The position numbers and the translations under genes were made by a program. Shown in pieces: positions 7,223-16,020 of a DNA stretch of 23,260 bases. The notes beneath the pieces were generated by a model. The model made no database searches and had not been told where the DNA came from. It saw only the letters and a program-made list of their open reading frames with translations. This DNA is from an uncultured Eubacteriales bacterium. Lineage in GTDB: Bacteria; Bacillota; Clostridia; Peptostreptococcales; Anaerovoracaceae. The DNA lies in contig UQXL01000032.1 in assembly GCA_900545135.1 (NCBI GenBank), positions 1 through 23,260 of the forward strand. The letters run 5' to 3'. Positions within the stretch are counted from its first letter, which is position 1. Every line of letters begins with the position of its first letter.

Positions 7223-7450
7223 GTGGGAAAGGAAGATGAGATAAAGACAGTAGAAATTAAAAAATGTCCATTTTACAGCGTAAGTGATTTTATTGAAAGC
7301 ATGGTGGATTCTTATGGTAAGGTTATTCTCACGGCAGGAGTTTTGCGCTCAGATGCTCTTTATGCAGCAGTATGCCGCGATTGCGGAAGCGTGGTTCGCA
7401 AGTTCTGCAAATCGCCGCAGCACATAGTTGACAAAAAGCCAAAAAAATAG
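7223..7450 (+). CDS. small putative zinc-ribbon-like protein
   Basis: A 75-residue ORF. The frame begins right after an in-frame TAA (7220-7222), so GTG 7223 is the first possible start; it has no obvious ribosome site, and the true start is uncertain. Cys occurs as C-P-F-Y near residue 15 and as C-R-D-C-G-S-V-V-R-K-F-C-K near 51-63, a pattern like the second half of a zinc ribbon with a C-x-x-C knuckle. The C-terminus is lysine/proline rich. Its 3' end contains the -35 box of the purine operon promoter. Function unknown; it may bind metal or nucleic acid. Confidence 0.5.
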   Translation: MGKEDEIKTVEIKKCPFYSVSDFIESMVDSYGKVILTAGVLRSDALYAAVCRDCGSVVRKFCKSPQHIVDKKPKK

Positions 7451-7456
7451 TATAGT
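7428..7456 (+). promoter_or_regulatory. near-consensus sigma-A promoter of the purine operon
   Basis: TTGACA (7428-7433), a 17-base spacer and TATAGT (7451-7456) match the consensus at 11 of 12 positions. The -35 lies inside the coding end of the preceding small gene and the -10 begins right after its TAG stop. A start of transcription near 7463 would give a ~155-base leader before purC. Confidence 0.75.
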
Positions 7457-7473
7457 ATTCGAGTAAAAGGCAA

Positions 7474-7511
7474 AGACGTCTAACAATATCGAGGCGTCTC
7501 TGTCTTTTTTT
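7474..7511 (+). terminator. promoter-proximal terminator (possible attenuator) before purC
   Basis: An 8-bp stem with one G-U pair (AGACGTCT at 7474-7481 with AGGCGTCT at 7492-7499), a 10-base loop and, three bases later, a run of seven T after GTC. It starts only about 10 bases downstream of the expected transcription start, so it can end the previous transcript but must also be passed by RNA polymerase starting at the purC promoter. No purine-riboswitch core sequence is seen. Confidence 0.7.
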
Positions 7512-7617
7512 ATTGGCAGATATAGCTGGCCAGGCAGGAAACGTCGGAAAGCGTAAGCTGTGCGGCAGGTAAATAGACAAAATATGACGATAAACGAAGT
7601 AACCAGGAGGTGCGGAC

Positions 7618-8334
7618 ATGAGTGAAAGAAAACTGCTATATGAAGGAAAAGCCAAAAAAGTATTTGAGGCGGAAGAACCGGAGACCCTGGTCGTCTCATA
7701 CAAGGACGACGCCACAGCGTTCAACGGTCTAAAAAAAGGAACCATCACAGGAAAGGGAGAAATAAACAACAGGATGAGCAATCTGCTGATGCAGATGCTT
7801 GAAAAATCAGGCATACCCACTCATTTCATAAAAGAGCTCAGCCCACGGGAAACGCTGGTAAAAAAAGTCCGCATACTGCCGCTGGAAGTAATCGTAAGAA
7901 ACATAGCGGCAGGCTCATTTTCAAAGAGATACGGCGTTGAAGAGGGGGTAGTCTTCGATTCCCCTACCATTGAATTTTCATATAAGAACGACGACCTGGG
8001 AGACCCGCTGCTCAACGAATATCATGTCGCCGCCATGAAGCTGGCTACAGGAGAAGAGGTTGAGACGATAAAAAAATATGCTTTTTCAATCAACGACAAA
8101 CTGAAAGAGTTCTGGGCGGAGTGTGGAGTTACCTTAGTAGATTTCAAGCTGGAATTCGGCAAACTTAGGACAGGAGAAATAGTCCTTGCAGACGAAATCA
8201 GCCCAGACACATGCCGCCTCTGGGACAGCCAGACCGGCGAGAAGCTGGATAAGGACAGATTCCGCCGCGACATGGGCGGAGTCGAGGAAGCATATGAAAA
8301 GATAATGAGTAGGCTGCTCGAGCACATACGCTGA
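7618..8334 (+). CDS. purC: SAICAR synthetase (phosphoribosylaminoimidazole-succinocarboxamide synthase)
   Basis: PurC joins CAIR and aspartate with ATP to form SAICAR in purine synthesis. The 238-residue length is normal for the bacterial enzyme. Hallmarks: L-Y-E-G-K-A-K-K-V-F at 7-16, K-D-D-A-T-A-F-N at 29-36, V-I-V-R-N-I-A-A-G-S-F near 92-102 and the L-A-D-E-I-S-P-D-T-C-R-L-W-D signature near 189-203. ATG 7618 has AGGAGGT upstream at the ideal distance. It is the first gene of a six-gene nucleotide operon; purE/K/L/M/N/H/D are not in this window. The operon is probably controlled at the leader, where a terminator follows the promoter. Confidence 0.97.
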   Translation: MSERKLLYEGKAKKVFEAEEPETLVVSYKDDATAFNGLKKGTITGKGEINNRMSNLLMQMLEKSGIPTHFIKELSPRETLVKKVRILPLEVIVRNIAAGSFSKRYGVEEGVVFDSPTIEFSYKNDDLGDPLLNEYHVAAMKLATGEEVETIKKYAFSINDKLKEFWAECGVTLVDFKLEFGKLRTGEIVLADEISPDTCRLWDSQTGEKLDKDRFRRDMGGVEEAYEKIMSRLLEHIR

Positions 8335-8336
8335 GC

Positions 8337-8384
8337 GACGGCCAAAAGGGCGGTCAAGAGGGCTGCTAAGAGGGCGGCCAAATG
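8337..8384 (+). repeat. 12-bp degenerate tandem repeat, four units
   Basis: Four units of 12 bases start at 8337, 8349, 8361 and 8373 (for example GGCGGTCAAGAG and GGCTGCTAAGAG) directly after the purC stop. They make up half of the 91-base purC-purA gap, the largest gap in an otherwise tight operon. The repeat is purine-rich on the plus strand. Confidence 0.75.
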
Positions 8385-8425
8385 GATCGTAAAATAAGAA
8401 AATAAAACGATAGTAGGAGGATATA

Positions 8426-9703
8426 ATGTCAAACTGCGCAATAGTAGGTATAAACTGGGGAGATGAGGGAAAAGGCAGGATGGTCGATCTACTGACCGAG
8501 GACTATGACGTAGTAGTCCGCTTTCAGGGAGGCGGAAACGCAGGCCATACCGTCATCAACCAATACGGAAAGCTGGCTCTGCATCTGCTTCCGTCAGGAA
8601 TTTTCAGACCAGACGTCGCAAACATCCTGGGAAACGGCGTGGCTGTTGACCCGGAAAATTTATGGAACGAGATCGAGGAAGTAACTCGCAAAGGAGTTTC
8701 CATAACTCCAGACAACTTTAAGATCAGCGAGAGAGCTTCTCTCCTGCTTCCGTGGCACCGCGACCTGGATGAACTGGAAGAAAAAAGGCTTAAAGACAAG
8801 AAATACGGCTCTACCAAACAGGGAATAGCGCCTTTCTATTCAGATAAATACCAGAAAAAAACCATAATGGCAGGCGAGCTTTTCTACCCGGAGGACCTGA
8901 AGGCACATCTTTCTGACATCATGGAATGGAAAAACCTCACGCTTACACAGGTGTACGGAGTAAAACCGTATACGGAAGAAATGCTTGATAAGTGGATAAA
9001 AGCTTCCTGCGAAAAGATAAAACCATATATATGCGACACGATGTCCTTCCTCAAAGAGGCGCAGAACGCAGGGAAAAACATACTATTTGAAGCACAGCTG
9101 GGCTCTCTCCGCGACTTGGATTACGGCATATATCCTTATACCACATCTTCCAACACGACTGCAGCTTATGCTCCTGTGGGAGCAGGACTTCCATCGGCCA
9201 AGATAGCAGATGTTATCGGAGTCGTCAAAGCGTACTCCACATGCGTCGGAGAGGGCCCGTTTGTGTGCGAAATGTTCGGCGATGAAGCTGAACAGCTTCG
9301 CAGAGCGGGAGCGGAATACGGAGCAAAGACAGGCAGGCCGAGAAGAGTCGGACCTCTGGATATCGTGGCCACGAGATACGGCGTAGAAGTGCAGGCGGCC
9401 ACGGAGCTGGCCCTTACAAAACTGGACGTCTTAAGCTATATGGATAGAATTCCCGTATGCACCCGTTACATCGTAGACGGAGAAGAGACGGACAGTTTCC
9501 CTTTCCCGGCAGTACTCAAAAAGGCGGAAGCAAAGATCGAATACATGCAGGGCTGGAAAGAAGATATTTCCGGCGTGAGACGCTGGGAGGACTTGCCTGG
9601 AGAAGCTAAAGAGTATATAAAATATATAGAAGAAGCTGTCGGCTGCCCGATAACATATATATCCGTAGGGCCGGAGAGGGACAGCATAATCATAAGAAAA
9701 TAA
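8426..9703 (+). CDS. purA: adenylosuccinate synthetase
   Basis: PurA uses GTP to join IMP and aspartate into adenylosuccinate, the first step from IMP to AMP. The 425-residue protein has the G-D-E-G-K-G P-loop at ~12-17, followed by R-M-V-D rather than the common K-I/V-V-D; G-G-G-N-A-G-H-T at ~35-42 with the catalytic His; the S-T-K-Q-G-I stretch near 129-134; and T-G-R-P-R-R-V-G-P-L-D near 303-313. ATG 8426 follows TAGGAGG. It is 13 bases from purB, which acts on its product. Length and motifs are normal. Confidence 0.97.
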   Translation: MSNCAIVGINWGDEGKGRMVDLLTEDYDVVVRFQGGGNAGHTVINQYGKLALHLLPSGIFRPDVANILGNGVAVDPENLWNEIEEVTRKGVSITPDNFKISERASLLLPWHRDLDELEEKRLKDKKYGSTKQGIAPFYSDKYQKKTIMAGELFYPEDLKAHLSDIMEWKNLTLTQVYGVKPYTEEMLDKWIKASCEKIKPYICDTMSFLKEAQNAGKNILFEAQLGSLRDLDYGIYPYTTSSNTTAAYAPVGAGLPSAKIADVIGVVKAYSTCVGEGPFVCEMFGDEAEQLRRAGAEYGAKTGRPRRVGPLDIVATRYGVEVQAATELALTKLDVLSYMDRIPVCTRYIVDGEETDSFPFPAVLKKAEAKIEYMQGWKEDISGVRRWEDLPGEAKEYIKYIEEAVGCPITYISVGPERDSIIIRK

Positions 9704-9716
9704 GGAGAAATCAGAT

Positions 9717-11132
9717 ATGACAAACAGATACGAGTCGCCCCTGTCGTCGCGCTATGCTTCCGAATATATGCTCGGGCTCTTCTCACCGGACATGCGGTAT
9801 CAGACATGGCGGAAGCTGTGGGTCGCTCTGGCCGGAGCAGAGATGAAGCTGGGGCTTCCTGTCTCGGAGGAGCAGGTGAAAGAACTGGAAGAACACATCA
9901 CAGACATAGACTACGACTGCGTGAGGCAGAGGGAAGGAGAAGTACGCCATGACGTGATGGCGCACGTCTATGCCTACGGAAAGGCAGCACCGAAAGCAGC
10001 GGGAATAATCCACCTGGGAGCTACCAGCTGCTACGTCACAGACAATGCCGACCTGATAATCTACAGAGATGCGCTCAAATATCTGCGCGGCGAGGTTCTG
10101 CAGGTCATAGCCAATCTGGCCGGCTTTGCCGACAAATACAAAGATCTGCCTACGCTGGGGTATACCCATTATCAGCCGGCACAGCTTGTGACTGTAGGCA
10201 AAAGGGCAGCGCTGTGGCTGCAGGATTTCCTTTCCGATTTGGAAGAAATAGATTTTGTAATTGAAAATATTAAGTTCTTGGGCTGCAGGGGAACGACAGG
10301 GACAGAAGCCAGCTTCGTAGAGCTGTTTGAGGGCGACACTGCCAAAATCGATGAGATGAACAGGATACTAGCCTCGGAGTTCGGCTTCGACAGCTGTTTC
10401 GACGTATGCGGACAGACCTACCCGAGAAAGACAGACAGCAGGATATTGAACTGCCTGTCGTCGCTGGCCCAGAGCTGTTATCGCATGGCCAATGACATCA
10501 GACTTTTGCAGCACGACAGACAGATAGAAGAACCTTTTGAAAAGAATCAGATAGGCTCTTCAGCGATGGCATATAAGAGAAATCCGATGAGAAGCGAGAG
10601 GATATGCTCCCTGGCCCGTTACCTGATGGCCGATGCTGCCAATGCTCCTATGACGGCTTCCGTCCAGTGGCTGGAGAGAACTCTTGATGATTCGGCCAAC
10701 AGGAGGATATCCATGCCGGAAGGCTTCCTCTGCGCAGACGCTGTTCTCAGACTGGCCAGAAATGTGACAGACGGCATACGAGTCAACGAGAAGATCATCG
10801 AAAAGACGGTCAGAGAATATCTGCCGTTTATCGCCACTGAAAATCTGCTGATGGAAGCGGTAAAAAGAGGCGGAGACAGGCAGCAGCTTCACGAGGTCAT
10901 ACGCCGCCGTTCGATGGAGGCCGCTGAAAAGATGAAAAACGGCGAGGATTGCGATTTGCTTTCACGTCTGGCGCAGGAAAAGGAATTCGGCCTTTCTGAA
11001 GAAGAAATGAAAAACCTGCTCGACCCCAAACTCTATACAGGCAGATGCAGGGAACAGGTAGAGACGCTGCTGAAGAAAGTCAAACCTTTGATTGACGGTA
11101 TTTCCAGTGAGCCGGCAGAAATAAACTTATAA
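9717..11132 (+). CDS. purB: adenylosuccinate lyase
   Basis: PurB splits fumarate from SAICAR and from adenylosuccinate, so it serves both the common and AMP branches. The 471 residues belong to the fumarase/aspartase superfamily: H-L-G-A-T-S-C-Y-V-T-D near 97-107, T-H-Y-Q-P-A-Q near 145-151 with a catalytic His, and the signature G-S-S-A-M-A-Y-K-R-N-P near 280-290 with the catalytic Ser. AAGGAG lies before ATG 9717. It sits between purA and guaA, with 13 and 18 base gaps, and is surely co-transcribed. Confidence 0.97.
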   Translation: MTNRYESPLSSRYASEYMLGLFSPDMRYQTWRKLWVALAGAEMKLGLPVSEEQVKELEEHITDIDYDCVRQREGEVRHDVMAHVYAYGKAAPKAAGIIHLGATSCYVTDNADLIIYRDALKYLRGEVLQVIANLAGFADKYKDLPTLGYTHYQPAQLVTVGKRAALWLQDFLSDLEEIDFVIENIKFLGCRGTTGTEASFVELFEGDTAKIDEMNRILASEFGFDSCFDVCGQTYPRKTDSRILNCLSSLAQSCYRMANDIRLLQHDRQIEEPFEKNQIGSSAMAYKRNPMRSERICSLARYLMADAANAPMTASVQWLERTLDDSANRRISMPEGFLCADAVLRLARNVTDGIRVNEKIIEKTVREYLPFIATENLLMEAVKRGGDRQQLHEVIRRRSMEAAEKMKNGEDCDLLSRLAQEKEFGLSEEEMKNLLDPKLYTGRCREQVETLLKKVKPLIDGISSEPAEINL

Positions 11133-11150
11133 GAGGGGAGGCTGCTGAAA

Positions 11151-12686
11151 ATGTATGACAGCGTACTAGTCCTGGATTTCGGAGGGCAATATAATCAGCT
11201 CATCGCTCGCAGAGTGAGAGAACAGAATGTCTTTGCCGAAATAAAACCTTATGATAAGATCACGACGCAGCAGATCAAAGAAGCCGGCTACAAGGGAATA
11301 ATCTTCACCGGAGGGCCCAACAGCGTCTACGACCAGGCTTCGCCCCATTACGACCCTGATATCCTGAACGCGAGGATACCTGTTTTGGGAATATGCTACG
11401 GCGCCCAGCTCATGGCCTATATGGAGGGCGGAAAAGTCAGCAGCGCCGCACGCCTGGGCGAGTACGGAAAGACGCAGCTGACTGTAAAAGAAAATACGCT
11501 CTTTGACGGAGTACCGGAAGAAAGCGTATGCTGGATGAGCCATAACGACTATATAAGCCAGCCGCCGGCAGGCTTTGAAGTGATAGCCCATACGCCTAAG
11601 TGTCCGTGCGCCGCCATGGCCGATGAAAAGCGGAAATTATATGCGGTCCAGTTCCACCCGGAGGTTACACACACCGACTTCGGCCGGCAGATCATCGCCA
11701 ATTTTCTCTTTGGCGTATGCCGCCTCAAGGCGGACTGGAAGACGGAAAGCTTTGTGGAAGAAGCCGTCGAAAAGTACAGGAGAGAGCTTTCCGGCAAAAA
11801 AGTTTTGGCCGCGCTGTCAGGCGGAGTCGATTCCTCCGTCGCCTCGGTTTTGATACACAGAGCTGTCGGCGATGATTTGACCTGCGTATTCGTCGATCAC
11901 GGACTCCTGCGCAAAGACGAGGGAGATTTCGTGGAAAAGACTTTCCGCGAAAAATTCGGAATGAACCTCATACGCGTCAACGCCGAAGAAAGATTCCTCA
12001 GCAAGCTCAAGGGAGTTACAGACCCTGAGAGAAAGCGCAAGATAATAGGCGAAGAATTCATAAGAGTATTTGAAGAAGAAGCAAAAAAGCTGGGCAAGAT
12101 AGACGTGCTGGTACAGGGAACCATATATCCTGACGTGGTGGAAAGCGGCGGAGGAAACTCAGCCGTGATAAAGAGTCACCACAACGTGGGCGGCCTGCCT
12201 GACGTAATCTCTTTTGAACAGATAGCAGAACCGCTCAGAGATCTTTTCAAAGATGAGGTCAGAAAAGCAGGACTCAATCTGGAAATCCCTCATGAACTGG
12301 TATACAGACAGCCTTTCCCGGGACCCGGCCTTGCAGTGCGCGTGATAGGAGAAGTAACCCGTGAAAAGCTGGATATGCTCCGCGAGGCGGACGCCATCTT
12401 CCGCGAAGAGATAGAATCCGCCGGGCTTGAAAAAACGCCGGACCAATACTTCGCCGTACTTACGGACATGAAGAGCGTGGGAGTCATGGGCGATGCCAGA
12501 ACTTACGGCTATACGGCGGCGCTGAGGGCAGTTACTACAGACGATTTCATGACGGCCGAGTGGACCAGGCTTCCTTATGAAGTCCTGGAAAGAGCCAGCA
12601 GCAGGATAACATCCGAGGTGAACGGAATTTCACGGATGGTGTTCGATATAACCTCAAAACCGCCTTCGACCGTGGAATGGGAATAA
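11151..12686 (+). CDS. guaA: GMP synthase (glutamine-hydrolysing)
   Basis: GuaA converts XMP to GMP with ATP and ammonia from glutamine. The 511 residues show a class-I glutamine amidotransferase domain first (L-G-I-C-Y-G-A-Q near 80-87 with nucleophile Cys; Q-F-H-P-E-V-T-H near 167-174 with the catalytic His and Glu), then the ATP-pyrophosphatase domain (L-S-G-G-V-D-S-S near 222-229) and the C-terminal dimerisation domain ending in K-P-P-S-T-V-E-W-E, the usual end for this enzyme. GAGGGGAGG precedes ATG 11151. It is one of three glutamine-using enzymes in the operon. Confidence 0.97.
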   Translation: MYDSVLVLDFGGQYNQLIARRVREQNVFAEIKPYDKITTQQIKEAGYKGIIFTGGPNSVYDQASPHYDPDILNARIPVLGICYGAQLMAYMEGGKVSSAARLGEYGKTQLTVKENTLFDGVPEESVCWMSHNDYISQPPAGFEVIAHTPKCPCAAMADEKRKLYAVQFHPEVTHTDFGRQIIANFLFGVCRLKADWKTESFVEEAVEKYRRELSGKKVLAALSGGVDSSVASVLIHRAVGDDLTCVFVDHGLLRKDEGDFVEKTFREKFGMNLIRVNAEERFLSKLKGVTDPERKRKIIGEEFIRVFEEEAKKLGKIDVLVQGTIYPDVVESGGGNSAVIKSHHNVGGLPDVISFEQIAEPLRDLFKDEVRKAGLNLEIPHELVYRQPFPGPGLAVRVIGEVTREKLDMLREADAIFREEIESAGLEKTPDQYFAVLTDMKSVGVMGDARTYGYTAALRAVTTDDFMTAEWTRLPYEVLERASSRITSEVNGISRMVFDITSKPPSTVEWE

Positions 12687-12696
12687 AGGAGAAGCC

Positions 12697-14355
12697 ATGA
12701 CCAAGTATATATTCGTAACAGGAGGAGTAGTATCAGGCCTGGGCAAGGGTATTACGGCCGCATCGCTGGGGAGACTTCTAAAAGCCCGCGGTCTGAAAGT
12801 AGCAGCTCAGAAGCTGGACCCTTATATCAACGTCGATCCGGGAACCATGAGCCCCTATCAGCACGGTGAAGTTTATGTGACTGAGGACGGAGCCGAGACT
12901 GACCTTGATTTGGGCCACTACGAGAGATTCATAGACGAGGATCTGAATAAATACTCAAACCTCACCACAGGAAAGGTTTACTGGAATGTCCTCAACAAGG
13001 AGAGACGGGGCGAGTATCTCGGCTCCACCGTGCAGGTCATACCTCATATAACCAACGAAATCAAGGAGTTTGTATACAGCGTCGGCAGAAAGACGGATGC
13101 CGACGTGGTGATAACAGAAATAGGCGGTACCATAGGAGACATCGAGTCACAGCCTTTCATAGAGGCCGTCCGTCAGATTTCTCTGGAAACAGGACGGGAA
13201 AACAGTCTGTTTATCCACGTCACGCTGGTCCCTTTCCTCAAAGGCTCCGACGAGCACAAATCCAAACCGACGCAGCATTCTGTCAAGGAACTGCAGGGAA
13301 TGGGAATCAACCCCGACATCATAGTCCTGCGCTGCGACGAACATCTGGAAGAGTCCATATTTAAGAAGATTTCACTCTTCTGCAACGTAAAGCCGGACTG
13401 CGTGATAGAAAATATCACACTGCCAAATCTATATGAAGCTCCGCTGATGCTGGAGAAGTCAGGCTTTTCATCCGTCGTCTGCAGAGAGCTGGGCATAAGC
13501 GCGCCTCAGCCTGACCTTGAAGAATGGACGCGCATGGTCGAGAGGATCAAGGCCAGACCGTATAAAGTCCATATAGGTCTCGTCGGCAAATATGTAGGAC
13601 TTCACGACGCATATTTATCTGTCGCCGAAGCACTGAAGCACGCTGGTTATCATCACAATACATGTGTTGAGATACATTGGATCGATTCAGAAGAGATAAC
13701 GGAAGATAACACCGGAGAAAAACTCGGCGGCCTGGACGGAATAATCGTACCCGGAGGCTTTGGCAGCCGCGGAATCGAAGGAATGATAACAGCCGCCGGA
13801 TACGCGAGAAAAAATGATCTGCCTTATCTCGGAATATGCCTCGGGATGCAGATCGCTGTCATAGAATACGCGAGAAACGCGGCCGGAATAAAGGACGCCG
13901 ATTCGGGAGAATTCGACGAGCAGTGCCGCCATAAGGTGATAGACTTTATGCCGGGACAGAACGAAGATATAGATAAAGGCGGAACTCTGCGCCTCGGAGC
14001 CTATCCGTGCGTGATAAAGCCGAACACCATGATGGAGAAATGCTACGGCACGGATATGATCAGCGAGCGCCACAGGCACAGATATGAATTCAACAACGAT
14101 TACCGCCAGACGCTCCAGGACTGCGGCTTGACATTTTCGGGCACTTCGCCTGACGGACGGCTGGTCGAAACGGTTGAGCTGACTGATAAAGAATTCTATG
14201 TCGGAGTGCAGTATCATCCGGAATTCAAGAGCAGGCCGGATAAGCCTCATCCGCTGTTTAAAGGCTTCATCGGAGCGGCTCTTGCACACTCCGGCAGGAA
14301 AGTTTCCGCAGGAGAGGCGTCCGGTATGGCCGTTTCCGCAGGAGGTAGAGAATGA
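12697..14355 (+). CDS. pyrG: CTP synthase
   Basis: PyrG forms CTP from UTP, ATP and glutamine and is normally activated by GTP. The 552 residues begin T-K-Y-I-F-V-T-G-G-V-V-S-G-L-G-K-G, the synthetase P-loop, followed by D-P-Y-I-N-V-D-P-G-T-M-S-P. The C-terminal half is a glutamine amidotransferase with G-I-C-L-G-M-Q (nucleophile Cys near 386) and Y-H-P-E-F-K-S (His/Glu near 508-510). AAAGGAG precedes ATG 12697. The pyrimidine gene lies inside a purine operon, 10 bases after guaA, and its stop overlaps purF by ATGA. The last ~20 residues, rich in Gly, Ser and Ala, look like a variable tail. Confidence 0.97.
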   Translation: MTKYIFVTGGVVSGLGKGITAASLGRLLKARGLKVAAQKLDPYINVDPGTMSPYQHGEVYVTEDGAETDLDLGHYERFIDEDLNKYSNLTTGKVYWNVLNKERRGEYLGSTVQVIPHITNEIKEFVYSVGRKTDADVVITEIGGTIGDIESQPFIEAVRQISLETGRENSLFIHVTLVPFLKGSDEHKSKPTQHSVKELQGMGINPDIIVLRCDEHLEESIFKKISLFCNVKPDCVIENITLPNLYEAPLMLEKSGFSSVVCRELGISAPQPDLEEWTRMVERIKARPYKVHIGLVGKYVGLHDAYLSVAEALKHAGYHHNTCVEIHWIDSEEITEDNTGEKLGGLDGIIVPGGFGSRGIEGMITAAGYARKNDLPYLGICLGMQIAVIEYARNAAGIKDADSGEFDEQCRHKVIDFMPGQNEDIDKGGTLRLGAYPCVIKPNTMMEKCYGTDMISERHRHRYEFNNDYRQTLQDCGLTFSGTSPDGRLVETVELTDKEFYVGVQYHPEFKSRPDKPHPLFKGFIGAALAHSGRKVSAGEASGMAVSAGGRE

Positions 14356-15770
14356 GTATTCATGAAGAATGTGGAGTTTTCGGCATAATCGCCAAGGAGC
14401 CCGTCAGAGCCGCCGACATTTCATATTACGGCCTTTATGCACTTCAGCACAGAGGACAGGAAAGCTGCGGCATCGTAGTCAACGACGACGGCGTATTTGA
14501 AGCGCGTAAAGACCTGGGTCTGGTCAGCGAAGTCTTTTCACAAGAGGCTCTGTTACGATTTCCGGAAGCGACGATGGCCGTAGCTCATGTACGCTACGGA
14601 ACGACAGGCGGAAACAGCCGCCGCAACTGCCAGCCCATCGAAGTCAATCATCAGAAAGGACATCTGGCCCTCGCGCATAACGGTAACCTTTCCAACGCCG
14701 CCCAGCTTAGAAACGAGCTGGAGCTGTCAGGGGCCATCTTTCATACCACCAGCGATACGGAGACCATAGCTTATATCATAACGAGAGAGAGGCTCAAAGC
14801 ACCTTCCATCGAGGAAGCGCTCAGCAGAGCTATGAACATACTGGACGGGGCATATTCCCTGATCCTCATGTCACCGCAGAAGCTGATATGCGCCAGAGAT
14901 CCTTACGGTTTCCGACCTCTCTGCTTCGGCAAGACGCCGGACGGCATGTATGTGGCCGCTTCAGAAAGCTGTGCCATAAAGGCGGTGGGAGGCGAGGTCA
15001 TACGCGATGTAATGCCGGGAGAAATCCTGGTATTCAGTAAAGACGGTGTGATTTCGAGAAAAGAACACTGCGGAAAAAAGGACAAAAAGCTGTGCGTTTT
15101 TGAGTACATATATTTTGCACGCCCCGATTCTGTCATAGACGGTATTTCAGTTCATTCTGCCCGCGTCCGCTCAGGCGAGATACTGGCTGAGACCCATCCT
15201 GCAGATGCCGATATAGTGGTGGGAGTGCCCGATTCAGGCCTTGACGCTGCGCTGGGCTTCAGCAGAGCTTCCGGTATACCTTACGGCACAGGACTGATCA
15301 AGAACAAGTATATGGGACGGACCTTCATCGCGCCGGGAGACAGGCTGGACAAAGTCAAGATCAAGCTGTCGGCTGTTGAAAGCGCAGTAAAGGGAAAGCG
15401 TGTAGTCTTGGTGGATGATTCCATCGTCAGAGGCACGACCAGCGGCCGCATAGTGTCACTGCTGAGAGAAGCGGGAGCCGCTGAGATACATCTGCGCATA
15501 TCGGCGCCGCCGTTTCTCCATCCGTGTTATTACGGAACCGACATCGACTCGGAAGAGCATCTTATCGCATGCAGGTATACGGTCTCCGAGATTTCACGTA
15601 TCATAGGCGCAGACTCTCTCGGATATCTGCCGATAGAGGCGCTTTCAAGCCTTGCCGGAGGCTGCGAATATTGCAGCGCGTGCTTCAGCGGGGATTATCC
15701 TACGGAGATACCTCAGGATACGGGGAAAAACCGCTTTGAGTATAAGCTTTCAGAGCGAAAAAATAAATAG
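14352..15770 (+). CDS. purF: amidophosphoribosyltransferase (glutamine PRPP amidotransferase)
   Basis: PurF makes phosphoribosylamine from PRPP and glutamine, the committed step of purine synthesis. The 472-residue protein starts M-S-I-H-E-E-C-G-V-F: Cys7 is the catalytic nucleophile after removal of a six-residue propeptide. R-G-Q-E-S-C-G-I follows near 34-41. The PRPP loop V-L-V-D-D-S-I-V-R-G-T-T is near 352-363, and C-V-F-E-Y-I-Y-F-A-R-P-D-S near 248-260. Its C-terminal G-C-E-Y-C-S-A-C-F fits the Bacillus subtilis type, which binds a 4Fe-4S cluster sensitive to oxygen. GGAGG precedes ATG 14352, which overlaps the pyrG stop. It is the last gene before a terminator. Confidence 0.97.
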   Translation: MSIHEECGVFGIIAKEPVRAADISYYGLYALQHRGQESCGIVVNDDGVFEARKDLGLVSEVFSQEALLRFPEATMAVAHVRYGTTGGNSRRNCQPIEVNHQKGHLALAHNGNLSNAAQLRNELELSGAIFHTTSDTETIAYIITRERLKAPSIEEALSRAMNILDGAYSLILMSPQKLICARDPYGFRPLCFGKTPDGMYVAASESCAIKAVGGEVIRDVMPGEILVFSKDGVISRKEHCGKKDKKLCVFEYIYFARPDSVIDGISVHSARVRSGEILAETHPADADIVVGVPDSGLDAALGFSRASGIPYGTGLIKNKYMGRTFIAPGDRLDKVKIKLSAVESAVKGKRVVLVDDSIVRGTTSGRIVSLLREAGAAEIHLRISAPPFLHPCYYGTDIDSEEHLIACRYTVSEISRIIGADSLGYLPIEALSSLAGGCEYCSACFSGDYPTEIPQDTGKNRFEYKLSERKNK

Positions 15771-15785
15771 TCTTAAACATATTTT

Positions 15786-15842
15786 GGGCGGCTGTTCCAA
15801 GTGCTTTGCAAGATGCAAGCGCTTGCAGCGGCCGTTTTTTTT
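15786..15842 (+). terminator. terminator of the purine operon
   Basis: A long imperfect stem: AAGTGCTTTGCA (15799-15810) pairs with TGCAAGCGCTT (15814-15824) with one bulge and one G-U pair, extended by an imperfect GGCGGCTG/CAGCGGCC outer helix, and followed by eight T. It lies 16 bases after the purF stop. Confidence 0.85.
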
Positions 15843-15954
15843 AAGAAGTAATCATAATATAAAAATAAAGAAGAAGTCTTTGAATGAAAGATTCAATTCA
15901 AAAACACGGGGAATTTTTACGGCAAACATGTAAAAACTTTTATTGTCAAAGTGC

Positions 15955-15983
15955 TTGACAAAGACAAAAAAGCCGGATATAAT
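15955..15983 (+). promoter_or_regulatory. ssrA: consensus sigma-A promoter of ssrA
   Basis: TTGACA (15955-15960), 17 bases, TATAAT (15978-15983): a perfect consensus promoter. Transcription near 15990 would give a ~30-base leader, with a small CTAC/GTAG hairpin, removed when tmRNA is processed. Confidence 0.95.
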
Positions 15984-16020
15984 AAACAACTACCCAATAT
16001 TTAGAGTAGTATGATAACAT

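Noticed and set aside
7584..7625. Short ORF (13 codons) overlapping the purC start, possible leader peptide
   Set aside because: No Shine-Dalgarno sequence and its stop lies inside purC; no codon bias or attenuator structure linked to it.
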